From positions 1 through 26,260 of the forward strand of contig DGRZ01000063.1 of assembly GCA_002391195.1 (NCBI GenBank): a DNA stretch of 26,260 nucleotides. Direction: 5' to 3'. The translations under genes and the position numbers were made by a program. This document shows positions 1 through 6,667 of this stretch, piece after piece. The notes under the pieces are model-generated. The model worked only from the letters and a program-made list of their open reading frames with translations, was not told the DNA's origin and ran no database searches. How positions within the stretch are numbered: position 1 is the first letter of the stretch; each line of letters starts with the position of its first letter. Source of the stretch: Fibrobacter sp. UBA4375. GTDB taxonomy: Bacteria > Fibrobacterota > Fibrobacteria > Fibrobacterales > Fibrobacteraceae.

Positions 1-21
1 AGAATTGTAACGAGTTTCCAT
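1..21 (-). CDS. Possible start of a minus-strand gene or leader peptide leaving the left edge
   Basis: An ATG at 21 reads leftward as METRYNS and is still open at the edge. It lies ten bases after a TATCTT box (32-37 on the plus strand as AAGATA). The same 14 bases, TGGGCACAAAGATA (24-37), recur exactly at 20875-20888 in front of the trpE leader peptide, so this may be another start driven by the same kind of promoter. Only seven codons are visible and no product can be named. Confidence 0.3.
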
Positions 22-51
22 AGTGGGCACAAAGATAGAAAAATGCCCCCA

Positions 52-81
52 TTGTCATTCCCGGCTTGACCGGGAATCTCC
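52..81. repeat. Dispersed palindromic repeat, TTCCCG variant
   Basis: TGTCAT is followed by TCCCGG, CTTGA and CCGGGA, then ATCTCC: a short hairpin inside a conserved frame. It is a variant of the copies at 131, 7938, 17416 and 24938. Such elements are widespread intergenic repeats in several bacterial phyla. Confidence 0.7.
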
Positions 82-130
82 CTTGTTTTTCTATTAAAAA
101 GGGGAACGCCTTCACCTCGCTCCAGCCGAA

Positions 131-158
131 TGTCATCCCCGCGCAGGCGGGGATCTCC
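131..158. repeat. Dispersed palindromic repeat, TCCCCGC variant
   Basis: TGTCATCCCCGC, GCAG, GCGGGGATCTCC: a 7-bp hairpin with the same TGTCAT and ATCTCC flanks as the other copies. It sits in a gene-free stretch. From 159 to 404 I see only small inverted repeats: TGTTCT/AGAACA at 291-307, CGGGAA/TTCCCG at 315-330, and a GGGGGA/TCCCCC hairpin near 380-395. Confidence 0.7.
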
Positions 159-404
159 CTTCGTCTTCCGCAACCCCTTCGAGCGGGGGCTCTGCCCCTA
201 AACCCCCGTAAAAAATACCAACGGTAATGAACCGAGCAAGCACAAAGCAACCGTCAACACCAAGCACAGCGCTTCTTTTTTCACATTTGTTGTTCTAAAA
301 AAGAACACTACCATCGGGAAAACGTTCCCGCAACGAGAAACAAAAATGGAATCAGCCGGCGACTGAGGGCCTGTTAGAGGGGGAGGCTTCCCCCTTCAAA
401 AAAT

Positions 405-434
405 TTGCTTTTTCGCTTCCCATTTTTGTATATT
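405..434 (+). promoter_or_regulatory. Candidate promoter of the ORF6N gene
   Basis: TTGCTT (405-410) and TATATT (429-434) are 18 bases apart, in an AT-rich tract ending in TTTTTGTATATTA. A start near 441 would give a roughly 80-nt leader that contains the hairpin at 466-501. Placement is by eye from the consensus. Confidence 0.45.
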
Positions 435-465
435 ACCCCCTGCACCAGAAAAGGTGGTATTGAAA

Positions 466-501
466 GATCGCTGTCCGCGCAAGCGGTGCGGTCTTTTTTT
501 T
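466..501 (+). terminator. Terminator-like hairpin in the leader of the ORF6N gene
   Basis: GATCGC pairs with GCGGTC and CCGC with GCGG around a GCAA tetraloop, followed by eight T. It ends 18 bases before the GTG start, downstream of the likely promoter, and no gene lies upstream on this strand within the window. It therefore looks like an attenuator of the ORF6N gene rather than an end of something else. TGCACC at 441-446 could pair with GGTGCG at 485-490 (one G-U) and open the stem; that switch is inference. Confidence 0.6.
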
Positions 502-519
502 ACCCCCAAAGGAGGATAA

Positions 520-1584
520 GTGGCGAAAAAAGAGAGAAAGAAGGAATTAGACTTGGTAAAGCCAAGTTTTTCCCTGATAGATGAGAACCTGCTCAAGTCG
601 CGGATATACACTATCCGTGGTGTCAAGGTGATGCTTGACGCGGACCTGGCGGAGATTTACGGGTATAGCACCAAGGCGTTCAATCAACAGGTCAAAAATA
701 ACATTGAGCGTTTCGCGGAGGATTTTCGGTTCCAATTGAGTGACGCGGAAATCTTACTTTTATCGAGGTCAAAATTTTTGACCTCGATACAGGTGAAAGG
801 CGTAAAGGGTGGCCGCTCTTATAAACCGTATGCCTTTACCGAGCAGGGCATTTATATGCTCATGACTGTGTTGAAAGGCGATTTAGCGGTACAACAGAGC
901 ATGGCGCTCATCCGTCTTTTCAAACGGCTGAAGGATTATGCTGTTTCGGAGGGGATGCTGCTCAATGGCACGGAAGTCGCCCCGCTGGTGTTGCAAACCG
1001 CCCAGAACACAAGGAATATTGCCGATGTGTCGGCAGATGTCAAGGTCCTTTCTGGCGAGGTGCATGAAATGCGTGGCGAGTTCAGCAAAATGAATATGGA
1101 CCTCCAGAAGGTCATGGAAAATTTCGTGGACCCGAGTACACACAAGCATTTCTTGATTCTGAACGGGCAGCGGCTGGATGCCGACATCGCCTTCACGCAG
1201 ATTTACGGCATGGCGAAAAAGTCTATCACGATTATCGATGACTATATCGGCGTGAAGACTCTCGACTTGTTGCGCCAAATCGCGAAGGGAGTCTCCGTGA
1301 CAATCTTTAGCGATAACCGTAGTTTTGAATCTCTGACGAAACAGATGCAGAAGGATTTTCTTGCCGTGCGCCCCGATGTGAAATTGGCCATAAACAAGAC
1401 AAAGGACAAATTTCACGACCGCTATATTTTTCTGGATTATGGCCTGAAAAGCGAGAAACTCTTCCACTGCGGAGCCTCAAGCAAGGATGCTGGTAACAAG
1501 ATTACCACCATCATGCAGATAGAATACACGCAGGCGTACCACTGCATTATGGAGATGCTGAAAAAGGGGCTAACCAATTCCTAG
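520..1584 (+). CDS. ORF6N-domain protein with PLD-like C-terminal half
   Basis: A 354-residue soluble protein. Residues about 24-115 match the ORF6N (KilA-N-like) DNA-binding domain seen in phage antirepressor-type and chromosomal proteins: MLDADLAEIYGYSTKAFNQQ, then the late signature YKPYAFTEQG. Residues about 170-205 look helical and may be a coiled coil. The C-terminal part (210-350) resembles a phospholipase D-like fold: H299-x-R-x4-D306 is an HKD-type motif with Arg for Lys, followed by GASSKDAG at 318-325. The start is GTG at 520 with AGGAGG (510-515) four bases upstream, rather close. Its stop overlaps that of the next, convergent gene. There are no phage genes nearby. A role in DNA binding is likely; the target and any nuclease activity are unknown. 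Confidence 0.8.
   Translation: MAKKERKKELDLVKPSFSLIDENLLKSRIYTIRGVKVMLDADLAEIYGYSTKAFNQQVKNNIERFAEDFRFQLSDAEILLLSRSKFLTSIQVKGVKGGRSYKPYAFTEQGIYMLMTVLKGDLAVQQSMALIRLFKRLKDYAVSEGMLLNGTEVAPLVLQTAQNTRNIADVSADVKVLSGEVHEMRGEFSKMNMDLQKVMENFVDPSTHKHFLILNGQRLDADIAFTQIYGMAKKSITIIDDYIGVKTLDLLRQIAKGVSVTIFSDNRSFESLTKQMQKDFLAVRPDVKLAINKTKDKFHDRYIFLDYGLKSEKLFHCGASSKDAGNKITTIMQIEYTQAYHCIMEMLKKGLTNS
761..789. repeat. Perfect 29-bp palindrome inside the ORF6N gene
   Basis: Left arm TATCGAGGTCAAAA (761-774), one central T, right arm TTTTGACCTCGATA (776-789): 14 of 14 bases match. It lies wholly within codons for the stretch SRSKFLTSI, at the end of the ORF6N domain. Confidence 0.9.
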
Positions 1585-2414
1585 AACACGAACTGCTTGC
1601 CCGCGAACACGCCCAAAGAAATCAGGTCGCCTTCGGTCACCCCCAGGAAAAATCCGGTGGGGTGGGCGTAGGTGTACTTGCGGGCTCCGACCCAGTCCCC
1701 GATAGTGCCCTTGTACACGTCGTCGAATTCGATGGTGAAGTTCCCGAACTTTCCGTTCTTGCCGAAACGCACGCCAATCCACCAGGCCGATGCAGGCGCA
1801 AACCCGTTTCTCGCGTCGGAGTTGTCAATGTAGCCGATGTCTCCCAGGTCTTCACGGACGTCGTCGTAGCCGGAGTCTCCCTGGTAGGCCTGGATACCGC
1901 CGGCCACGCCCAAGATTATATACTTGCCCAGGTTGGCGTCGATACCCAGCAAGATACGTTCCTGCAGGTTCCAGAAACCGTAGGACTTTTTGCCTTCACC
2001 GGTTTTCAGCCAGTTGTTGTAGTTGTCAGACCCGTTGATGCTGTAGGACTTCTGCTTCTCTTCGTTGGTGAAGGTGACTATGTCGTTACAGTCGGCGTCT
2101 TCGTCGCAGCTGAACTTGAGAGATCCGCCGTAGCCGCCCACTGCGGCACTCACGAAAAAGACGCTTCCCAGGCGGTAGATAGCGGCGATGTTTCCGCCGC
2201 CGCCGTTCATCTGCTTGATGTTGTCCGCGTCGCCGTTGTGGGCCCAGAATCCGGAGGCCGCCACTTCGACTTCGGAGACGGCGCTATCCGAGGTGGCCCT
2301 GTGGGTCACGGGGGCGGGCATGGCGGCTGCACCCATGGAGTGAAGGGTTGGGGAGCATGCCGTTATCGCCATGAGTATCAAGCCGATAGCAAAAAACTGG
2401 ACGAGTTTCTTCAT
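1581..2414 (-). CDS. Outer-membrane beta-barrel-like lipoprotein, function unknown
   Basis: A 277-residue protein with a type II signal peptide: MKKLVQFFAIGLILMAITAC, cleavage before Cys20. After a short linker, the rest is rich in Gly and aromatic residues with alternating hydrophobic strands (for example IAAIYRLGSVFFVSAAVGGY and the C-terminal LGVFAGKQFVF). It ends in Phe, as many outer-membrane barrels do. AAGGAG sits about seven bases before the ATG. A TATCTTTG box at 2446-2453 fits a promoter (weak -35), giving a leader of about 25 nt. The gene is convergent with the ORF6N gene and shares CTAG with its stop. I recognise no named family. Confidence 0.8.
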   Translation of the reverse strand: MKKLVQFFAIGLILMAITACSPTLHSMGAAAMPAPVTHRATSDSAVSEVEVAASGFWAHNGDADNIKQMNGGGGNIAAIYRLGSVFFVSAAVGGYGGSLKFSCDEDADCNDIVTFTNEEKQKSYSINGSDNYNNWLKTGEGKKSYGFWNLQERILLGIDANLGKYIILGVAGGIQAYQGDSGYDDVREDLGDIGYIDNSDARNGFAPASAWWIGVRFGKNGKFGNFTIEFDDVYKGTIGDWVGARKYTYAHPTGFFLGVTEGDLISLGVFAGKQFVF

Positions 2415-2447
2415 TTTCCACTCCTTGTAAAAGAATCTCCAGTCTCA

Positions 2448-2476
2448 AAGATAGTAAACAGTGCTTTTAAAGGAAA
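2448..2476 (-). promoter_or_regulatory. Candidate promoter of the lipoprotein gene
   Basis: A minus-strand TATCTT (plus-strand AAGATA, 2448-2453) lies about 34 bases upstream of the ATG at 2414. The matching -35 is poor (TTTCCT). The TATCTTTG string also precedes the trpE leader and the reading frame at the left edge, so it may be a recurring -10 form here. Confidence 0.4.
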
Positions 2477-2548
2477 GTCCCTTTGGGTTGGACATTTTTT
2501 CTAATTTTTTTCCGCACAAAATCCCTTTTTTACGACAAGGAGTCCAAC

Positions 2549-4033
2549 ATGGGTGGCTTTTGCGGAGTGGTTTCTAAAGAAGATTGTGTCAGTGACCTCT
2601 TTTTCGGGACCGACTACCATTCACATCTCGGAACGCATCGCGGCGGCATGGCGGTGCTGAAATCCAACGGAACTTTCCACCGCTCCATCCACAACATCCA
2701 GAACACTCCCTTCCGCAGCAAGTTCGAGCACGACCTGGCCTCCTTCTCGGGCAACATGGGCATTGGCGTTATTTCGGATACAGACCCGCAGCCGCTGGTC
2801 ATGACCTCCAAGCTCGGTACGTTCGCCATCGTGACTGTGGGCTTGATTACGAATATCGAAGAAATCAAGAACGAACTGTTCAAGAACAATTGCATGCAGC
2901 TCCAGTATTCCACCACCAGTGGAATGGTTGGGCCCACCGAGGTGGTGTCCGCCCTCATTGCTACTCAGGATTCCATCGTCGATGGCCTCAAGTATGTCCA
3001 CGAAAAAGTCAAGGGCAGCTGCTCCATTCTTTTGATGGATGACCATGGTAAGTTCTACGCCAGCCGTGACAAGTGGGGCCGCACGCCTATCGTGCTGGGC
3101 AAAAAAGACGGTGCCATGATTGCCCTGCAAGAGAGTTGCGCCCTGCAGAACCTGGGCTACGAACACGTCCGCGACCTGGGCCCGGGCGAAGTGGTGGAAC
3201 TCACTCCCGATGGCGAAACCACGCTGGTCAAGCCCGGCGACAAGATGGCCATCTGTTCTTTCCTCTGGGTCTATTACGGTTACCCTGCCTCCTGCTACGA
3301 AGGACGCAACGTGGAAATGACCCGCTACCGCTGCGGTTCCGCCCTTGCAAAGCGCACTCCCACCGAAGCCGACGCCGCCTGCGGAATCCCCGACTCCGGA
3401 ACCTCCCACGCCCTCGGTTACGCCCACGAGGCCGGCATCAAGTTCGCCCGCCCCTTCGTCAAGTACACGCCCACCTGGGCCCGTTCCTTTATGCCCCAAG
3501 ACCAGAAACAGCGCGAGCGCGTGGCCTCCATGAAACTCATCCCCATTCCAGGGCTCATCAAGGACCGCCGCCTGGTGTTCTGCGACGACTCCATCGTCCG
3601 TGGCACCCAGCTCGGCAAGCAGGCCCAAAAGCTCTACTCCCTGGGCTGTAAAGAAACCCACATGCGTATCGCCTGCCCGCCTCTCGTGTTCCCCTGCAAG
3701 TTCATCAACTTCTCCCGCAGCAAGAACGAATACGACCTGATTACCCGCCGCTACATCCGCGACCAGGAAGGCGAACATCCGGACTTGGAAAAATACACCG
3801 ACCCCGATAGCGATGCCTACAAGGGCATGGTGGAATACATCCGCCAGAAGCTGAACCTCACGACCCTTGCGTTCCAGCGTATCGACGACCTGATACACGC
3901 CATCGGGCTCCCGGCCGAACAGCTCTGCACCTTCTGCTGGACCGGCAAGGACTACGCCGAAACCGGCGACTGCTACCACTGCCCCTGCGAAGGCGGCGAG
4001 TGCGCCTGCCACTCCAAGAAAGACAAGGAATAG
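2549..4033 (+). CDS. purF: PurF-like amidophosphoribosyltransferase
   Basis: A 494-residue enzyme for the first step of purine synthesis (glutamine plus PRPP to phosphoribosylamine), presumably cytosolic. The N-terminal Ntn-type glutaminase half starts MGGFCGVVSKEDC and carries HLGTHRGGMAV. The phosphoribosyltransferase half has CGIPDSGTSHALGYA and the PRPP loop VFCDDSIVRGTQLG (about 345-358). RIACPP and LCTFCWTGKDYAETGDCYHC near the end fit the PurF C-terminal region; the last 30 residues hold seven or more Cys. The start at 2549 follows AAGGAG; an upstream in-frame ATG (2483) would add a hydrophobic stretch that the family lacks. The likely nucleophile is Cys5, so MGGF would have to be removed. 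It appears to stand alone, with no other pur gene in view. A paralog of altered function is possible. Confidence 0.87.
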   Translation: MGGFCGVVSKEDCVSDLFFGTDYHSHLGTHRGGMAVLKSNGTFHRSIHNIQNTPFRSKFEHDLASFSGNMGIGVISDTDPQPLVMTSKLGTFAIVTVGLITNIEEIKNELFKNNCMQLQYSTTSGMVGPTEVVSALIATQDSIVDGLKYVHEKVKGSCSILLMDDHGKFYASRDKWGRTPIVLGKKDGAMIALQESCALQNLGYEHVRDLGPGEVVELTPDGETTLVKPGDKMAICSFLWVYYGYPASCYEGRNVEMTRYRCGSALAKRTPTEADAACGIPDSGTSHALGYAHEAGIKFARPFVKYTPTWARSFMPQDQKQRERVASMKLIPIPGLIKDRRLVFCDDSIVRGTQLGKQAQKLYSLGCKETHMRIACPPLVFPCKFINFSRSKNEYDLITRRYIRDQEGEHPDLEKYTDPDSDAYKGMVEYIRQKLNLTTLAFQRIDDLIHAIGLPAEQLCTFCWTGKDYAETGDCYHCPCEGGECACHSKKDKE

Positions 4034-4043
4034 TCCATATTAA

Positions 4044-4064
4044 AAAGGGGGAAGAATCCCCCTC
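4044..4064 (+). terminator. Weak hairpin after purF
   Basis: AGGGGG (4046-4051), loop AAGAA, then CCCCCT, 12 bases after the purF stop. There is no T run, so it may be a repeat hairpin rather than a true terminator; a similar GGGGGA/TCCCCC stem occurs near 380-395. Confidence 0.35.
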
Positions 4065-4082
4065 ATCAAAGCCTTGCCTAGG

Positions 4083-4134
4083 TGTCATCCTAAGCCCTTC
4101 GACAAGCTCAGGGTAAACTCCGTCGAAGGATCTA
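4083..4134. repeat. Dispersed repeat, GTCATCCT...GTCGAAGGATCT family
   Basis: It opens TGTCATCCTAAGC, contains CCTTCGACAAGCTCAGGG, and closes CGTCGAAGGATCT. It is the same family as 9261-9302. The rest of 4034-4314 holds GC-rich text (AGGGGCCCTGCCCCTAAG near 4160, like 187-205) and then AT-rich sequence with no gene I can support. Confidence 0.7.
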
Positions 4135-4314
4135 AGGCAAGTCTTTGCCTACCCCCACGCCTAGGGGCCCTGCCCCTAAGACCCCCGACCAAGGTGGGGA
4201 TCTACATTTCTATCCGAGAAAAAAATGATGCTTGATTTTAGCTACACTATTTTATCATAGCAAAACAATGTGAAGGCAATTTCATTGCGAGTAGCATCAT
4301 AAGATTTCGATTTT

Positions 4315-4849
4315 TTATAATTTTAAAACTTTGATTGTAACTCGCGTGTTTTTCTGTTCATCTCCATACCCACCAAGACCAAATACATATACATTTTACA
4401 GAAAAAGAAAGCCCATTATATAGAATATATGCATTAACATCTATATAGTTGGAGGCTTGTGCATCTACATTAACATTTGAAAAACCTTTATCTCTTAATT
4501 TCGTCTCAAGCAAAGTTGAAAATTCAACTATATCATCAAAACGTTGTTCAAATTCGCTTTCTATGCTATTGAGCGATCCATTCCAAACTAAATTTGAACC
4601 ATAAAATTCCTTAATAACAGGCGCTACATACAATCAGCAACCTTTTCAATATCTCCGAATAAATAGACCTTTTCCGGCGTATTCGTATTATTTGTAGCGG
4701 TATCAGCAGGCGTTATCGGATTCGCAGGATTATCGGGAGCAGTCGCTCCCCCGCCAGAACTGGACGATTCGGAGCAGGCGGTCATGGCGACCATCGTCGC
4801 ACAAAATCCAAAGGCAATCAGTCCTTTAGAGAAGGAAGGACTTTTTCAT
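4315..4849 (-). pseudogene. Frameshifted lipoprotein pseudogene
   Basis: Read on the minus strand, an ATG at 4849 gives MKKSFLL then TAA. One frame over, KGLIAFGFCATMVAMTAC completes a lipoprotein signal peptide, followed by a Ser/Gly/Pro/Thr-rich linker (SESSSSGGG...) and VYLFGDIEKVADCM, then a stop at about 4628. The next part continues in the first frame (APVIKEFYGSNLVWNGSLNS... to YILYNGLSFSVK). The end, NVYVFGLGGYGDEQ to VTIKVLKL and TAA at 4315, is again in the second frame. Three shifts in about 530 bases point to a dead gene, unless the sequence has errors. AGGAG precedes the ATG. The homologue is unknown; the linker style fits Fibrobacter surface lipoproteins. Confidence 0.7.
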
Positions 4850-4913
4850 AAAATTCTCCTATCGGTCAAGAGTCCGTATGCCAATATAACTAAAAGGCGA
4901 GCTTATCGGCAAA

Positions 4914-5249
4914 TTATTTCTTTGCGCAAGGGAAAAACATATCGAAATCGCGTTGAATTCGTTCCCCCGTGGACCTATAGAAATTATCCCCAAGGTAGTA
5001 GTCGCAGACGGTTTCCCTCATTCGAGTGAATTCCTTGAGGCTGTGCTTGCCTCGCTGAGCCTCAATCGTAAGGTCAATTAGCTCCAGAGCCCTAAAAACA
5101 GCCCTTTCAACCTGGTTCTGGTTTCCTTTTGCCTTCCAACGGTTCGCACGCGAGATTTCACTGCCGATATTCAGCATCTGCATCGACAACGGCATTTCGG
5201 CCCATCGTCCCGCCGCTAGTTCCTTGTGTTGAACGTTCTCTACTTGCAT
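4914..5249 (-). CDS. Small conserved protein, partner of DUF5674
   Basis: A 111-residue soluble protein, Met/Arg/Glu-rich and probably helical. Its core, ELAAGRWAEMPLSMQMLNIG followed by SEISRANRWKAKGN and RALELIDLTI, with YYLGDN near residue 86, resembles an uncharacterised family that I recall beside DUF5674 or nucleotidyltransferase-like genes. Its ATG at 5249 overlaps the end of the DUF5674 gene by 10 bases, so the two are probably translationally coupled. It has no signal peptide or membrane segment. Function is unknown; a two-component module of toxin-antitoxin type is only a guess from size and overlap. Confidence 0.7.
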   Translation of the reverse strand: MQVENVQHKELAAGRWAEMPLSMQMLNIGSEISRANRWKAKGNQNQVERAVFRALELIDLTIEAQRGKHSLKEFTRMRETVCDYYLGDNFYRSTGERIQRDFDMFFPCAKK

Positions 5250-5578
5250 AAGGAATTGATTATATCCTTGATTTTTTCCTGAATGATAGGATCTTCGACG
5301 CCGCGGCTACGATTTCCCTGATTAGGACGAATATTGATTAATGAGTCAAATTCAAGGAAGTCATCCCCACCCATTTCTGGATAAAGGTTGAAGCCCCAAA
5401 GATTCTCTTGTTTGGACCCTTCCTGCAAAAGAAGAGTTTCCAAGTCGGCATGCATTTCTGCATCCAAAGCAATTTTTCCTTCGGCAACATCGACGACGCC
5501 CTTGACCATATCGCCAAAGTAATGCGTCTGCAATTCCAACAGAATTTTCTTGTCAAACGGTTCAGAATAGATTACCAT
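5240..5578 (-). CDS. DUF5674 family protein
   Basis: A 112-residue protein matching the DUF5674 pattern: a region with FGDMVKGVVDVAEG, then MHADLETLLLQEGSKQENLWG, NLYPE, and FDSLINIRPNQGNRSRGVED. The acidic and aromatic motifs suggest a small enzyme-like or binding domain, but no activity is known to me. I chose ATG 5578 over an in-frame TTG at 5587. No Shine-Dalgarno is visible; a perfect TATAAT (5587-5592) lies eight bases upstream, so the transcript may be leaderless. It is first of a two-gene unit with the gene at 4914-5249. Confidence 0.8.
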   Translation of the reverse strand: MVIYSEPFDKKILLELQTHYFGDMVKGVVDVAEGKIALDAEMHADLETLLLQEGSKQENLWGFNLYPEMGGDDFLEFDSLINIRPNQGNRSRGVEDPIIQEKIKDIINSLCK

Positions 5579-5586
5579 ACAAAACA

Positions 5587-5608
5587 ATTATAACAATATA
5601 GTGTTTCA
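5587..5608 (-). promoter_or_regulatory. Candidate promoter of the DUF5674 module
   Basis: A minus-strand TATAAT lies at 5592-5587. The -35 is unclear (TTGCTG 14 bases, or TGTTGC 16 bases, upstream). The predicted start falls at or within two bases of the ATG at 5578. Confidence 0.4.
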
Positions 5609-5702
5609 GCAACACCCATTTTGCACGCTTTTTTCAGCGAATCAATGCATTTTTTGATTTTTTTCTTTTTCAAAAGGCACCGAGGTTTCATTTTTCCTCG
5701 CC

Positions 5703-5730
5703 TTTGACAAAGGTATCGTTTTTTTACATT
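5703..5730 (+). promoter_or_regulatory. Candidate promoter with an overlapping palindrome
   Basis: TTGACA (5704-5709) and TACATT (5725-5730) are 15 bases apart. The -35 sits inside the perfect palindrome CCTTTG-A-CAAAGG (5701-5713), a possible operator. A hairpin of about 11 bp (CGAGG/CCTCG plus outer pairs) covers 5672-5706. Confidence 0.4.
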
Positions 5731-5751
5731 ACGCCATAAAAAAGGCTATTT

Positions 5752-6666
5752 ATGCGCTATCTTCTTTTTCTTCTGTTCCTAGTCCCTACAGTCCACGCCA
5801 TCACCTGCACGGAAGGACTGCTGATGTATTATAAAGATTGGTATGGGCTTTATTTAGGAGGAACAGACGCTTTCCTTGATAGCATTCTTTTCACTTACGA
5901 CGGAGAATTTTTTCGTTCCGAGAAAATTCTAAGAGAAAAAGACTACGTAAGATCAGTAGTTAAATCGAATGGAGACGGAATAACCCAGACCGATACGACG
6001 ATTCAGTTTTATCTAGTAGACGATTTAACTACTCTCTCCGACCGCAGCATTGCCTCTAAAAAAATTTTAGGCGACACGGTATTTATCGAAGCACTCATAA
6101 GTGAAACTCTAACCAAGGAATCCTCTATAGTAGGATCAAGAACAACTAGGGATTCTTCAAAAATTTATAAAGACGGTGTTGTTCTTAATTTTTCAGAATT
6201 CTCACAAAAAGAGGGTGAAGATAACTTTTACCTAGGTCACATTGAAGTATCATTAAAAAACGACACCTTGTTCATACTGCATCTTGGATCAGAAGACGGC
6301 GCACCGATGGATACTGCCGGTTTTGAAATCTATGTTGCCGACCCAAATGACAGCCATATTTGCCACGAATTCTACCGAGTTCATGATTGCGAAGATGGTT
6401 GCACAGATAGCAACGGGAATCCGATAAAAGATGGAGACATTGTACAGTCATACGACCACACCATTACAGAAAATAAAAACGGGTTCATGATAGAAGAAAT
6501 CCGACACAACGGAACGAACCAATACTTCATGATTTATTCCGATGAGACAACAACATCCATTGCCAAGCGGCCGCTCGCAAAGATGAACAGTCTCCGCCGC
6601 GACTTCTACTTTGACACCAAGGGGCGGAAGCAGCAGAAAATCGTCCCCTACAGGGTATTTTTCTAA
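5752..6666 (+). CDS. Secreted protein of unknown function
   Basis: A 304-residue protein with a typical signal peptide, MRYLLFLLFLVPTVHA, cut before ITCTEG. The mature part is rich in Asp, Ser, Thr and Tyr, with several Cys (C19, then a cluster ICHEFYRVHDCEDGC around 200-216) that may form disulphides in the periplasm or outside the cell. No catalytic motif is evident. AAAGGC sits about eight bases before the ATG. Codon use is more AT-rich than in the trp genes, as across the whole 4200-7050 stretch. The gene ends one base from the stop of the FISUMP remnant on the other strand. No family recognised. Confidence 0.7.
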   Translation: MRYLLFLLFLVPTVHAITCTEGLLMYYKDWYGLYLGGTDAFLDSILFTYDGEFFRSEKILREKDYVRSVVKSNGDGITQTDTTIQFYLVDDLTTLSDRSIASKKILGDTVFIEALISETLTKESSIVGSRTTRDSSKIYKDGVVLNFSEFSQKEGEDNFYLGHIEVSLKNDTLFILHLGSEDGAPMDTAGFEIYVADPNDSHICHEFYRVHDCEDGCTDSNGNPIKDGDIVQSYDHTITENKNGFMIEEIRHNGTNQYFMIYSDETTTSIAKRPLAKMNSLRRDFYFDTKGRKQQKIVPYRVFF

Positions 6667-6667
6667 C

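Noticed and set aside
1662..2504. A 280-codon plus-strand frame opposite the lipoprotein gene
   Set aside because: No ribosome site, repetitive Val/Gly text; the minus-strand frame has a lipobox and ribosome site.
2621..4012. A 463-codon open frame antisense to purF
   Set aside because: It is the complement of a strongly biased purF codon pattern. The product is Ala/Gly/Val-rich low-complexity text with no motif, and purF has clear active-site motifs.
4784..5029. An 81-codon plus-strand frame
   Set aside because: It crosses the antisense of a pseudogene signal peptide and of the DUF5674 partner; no motif.
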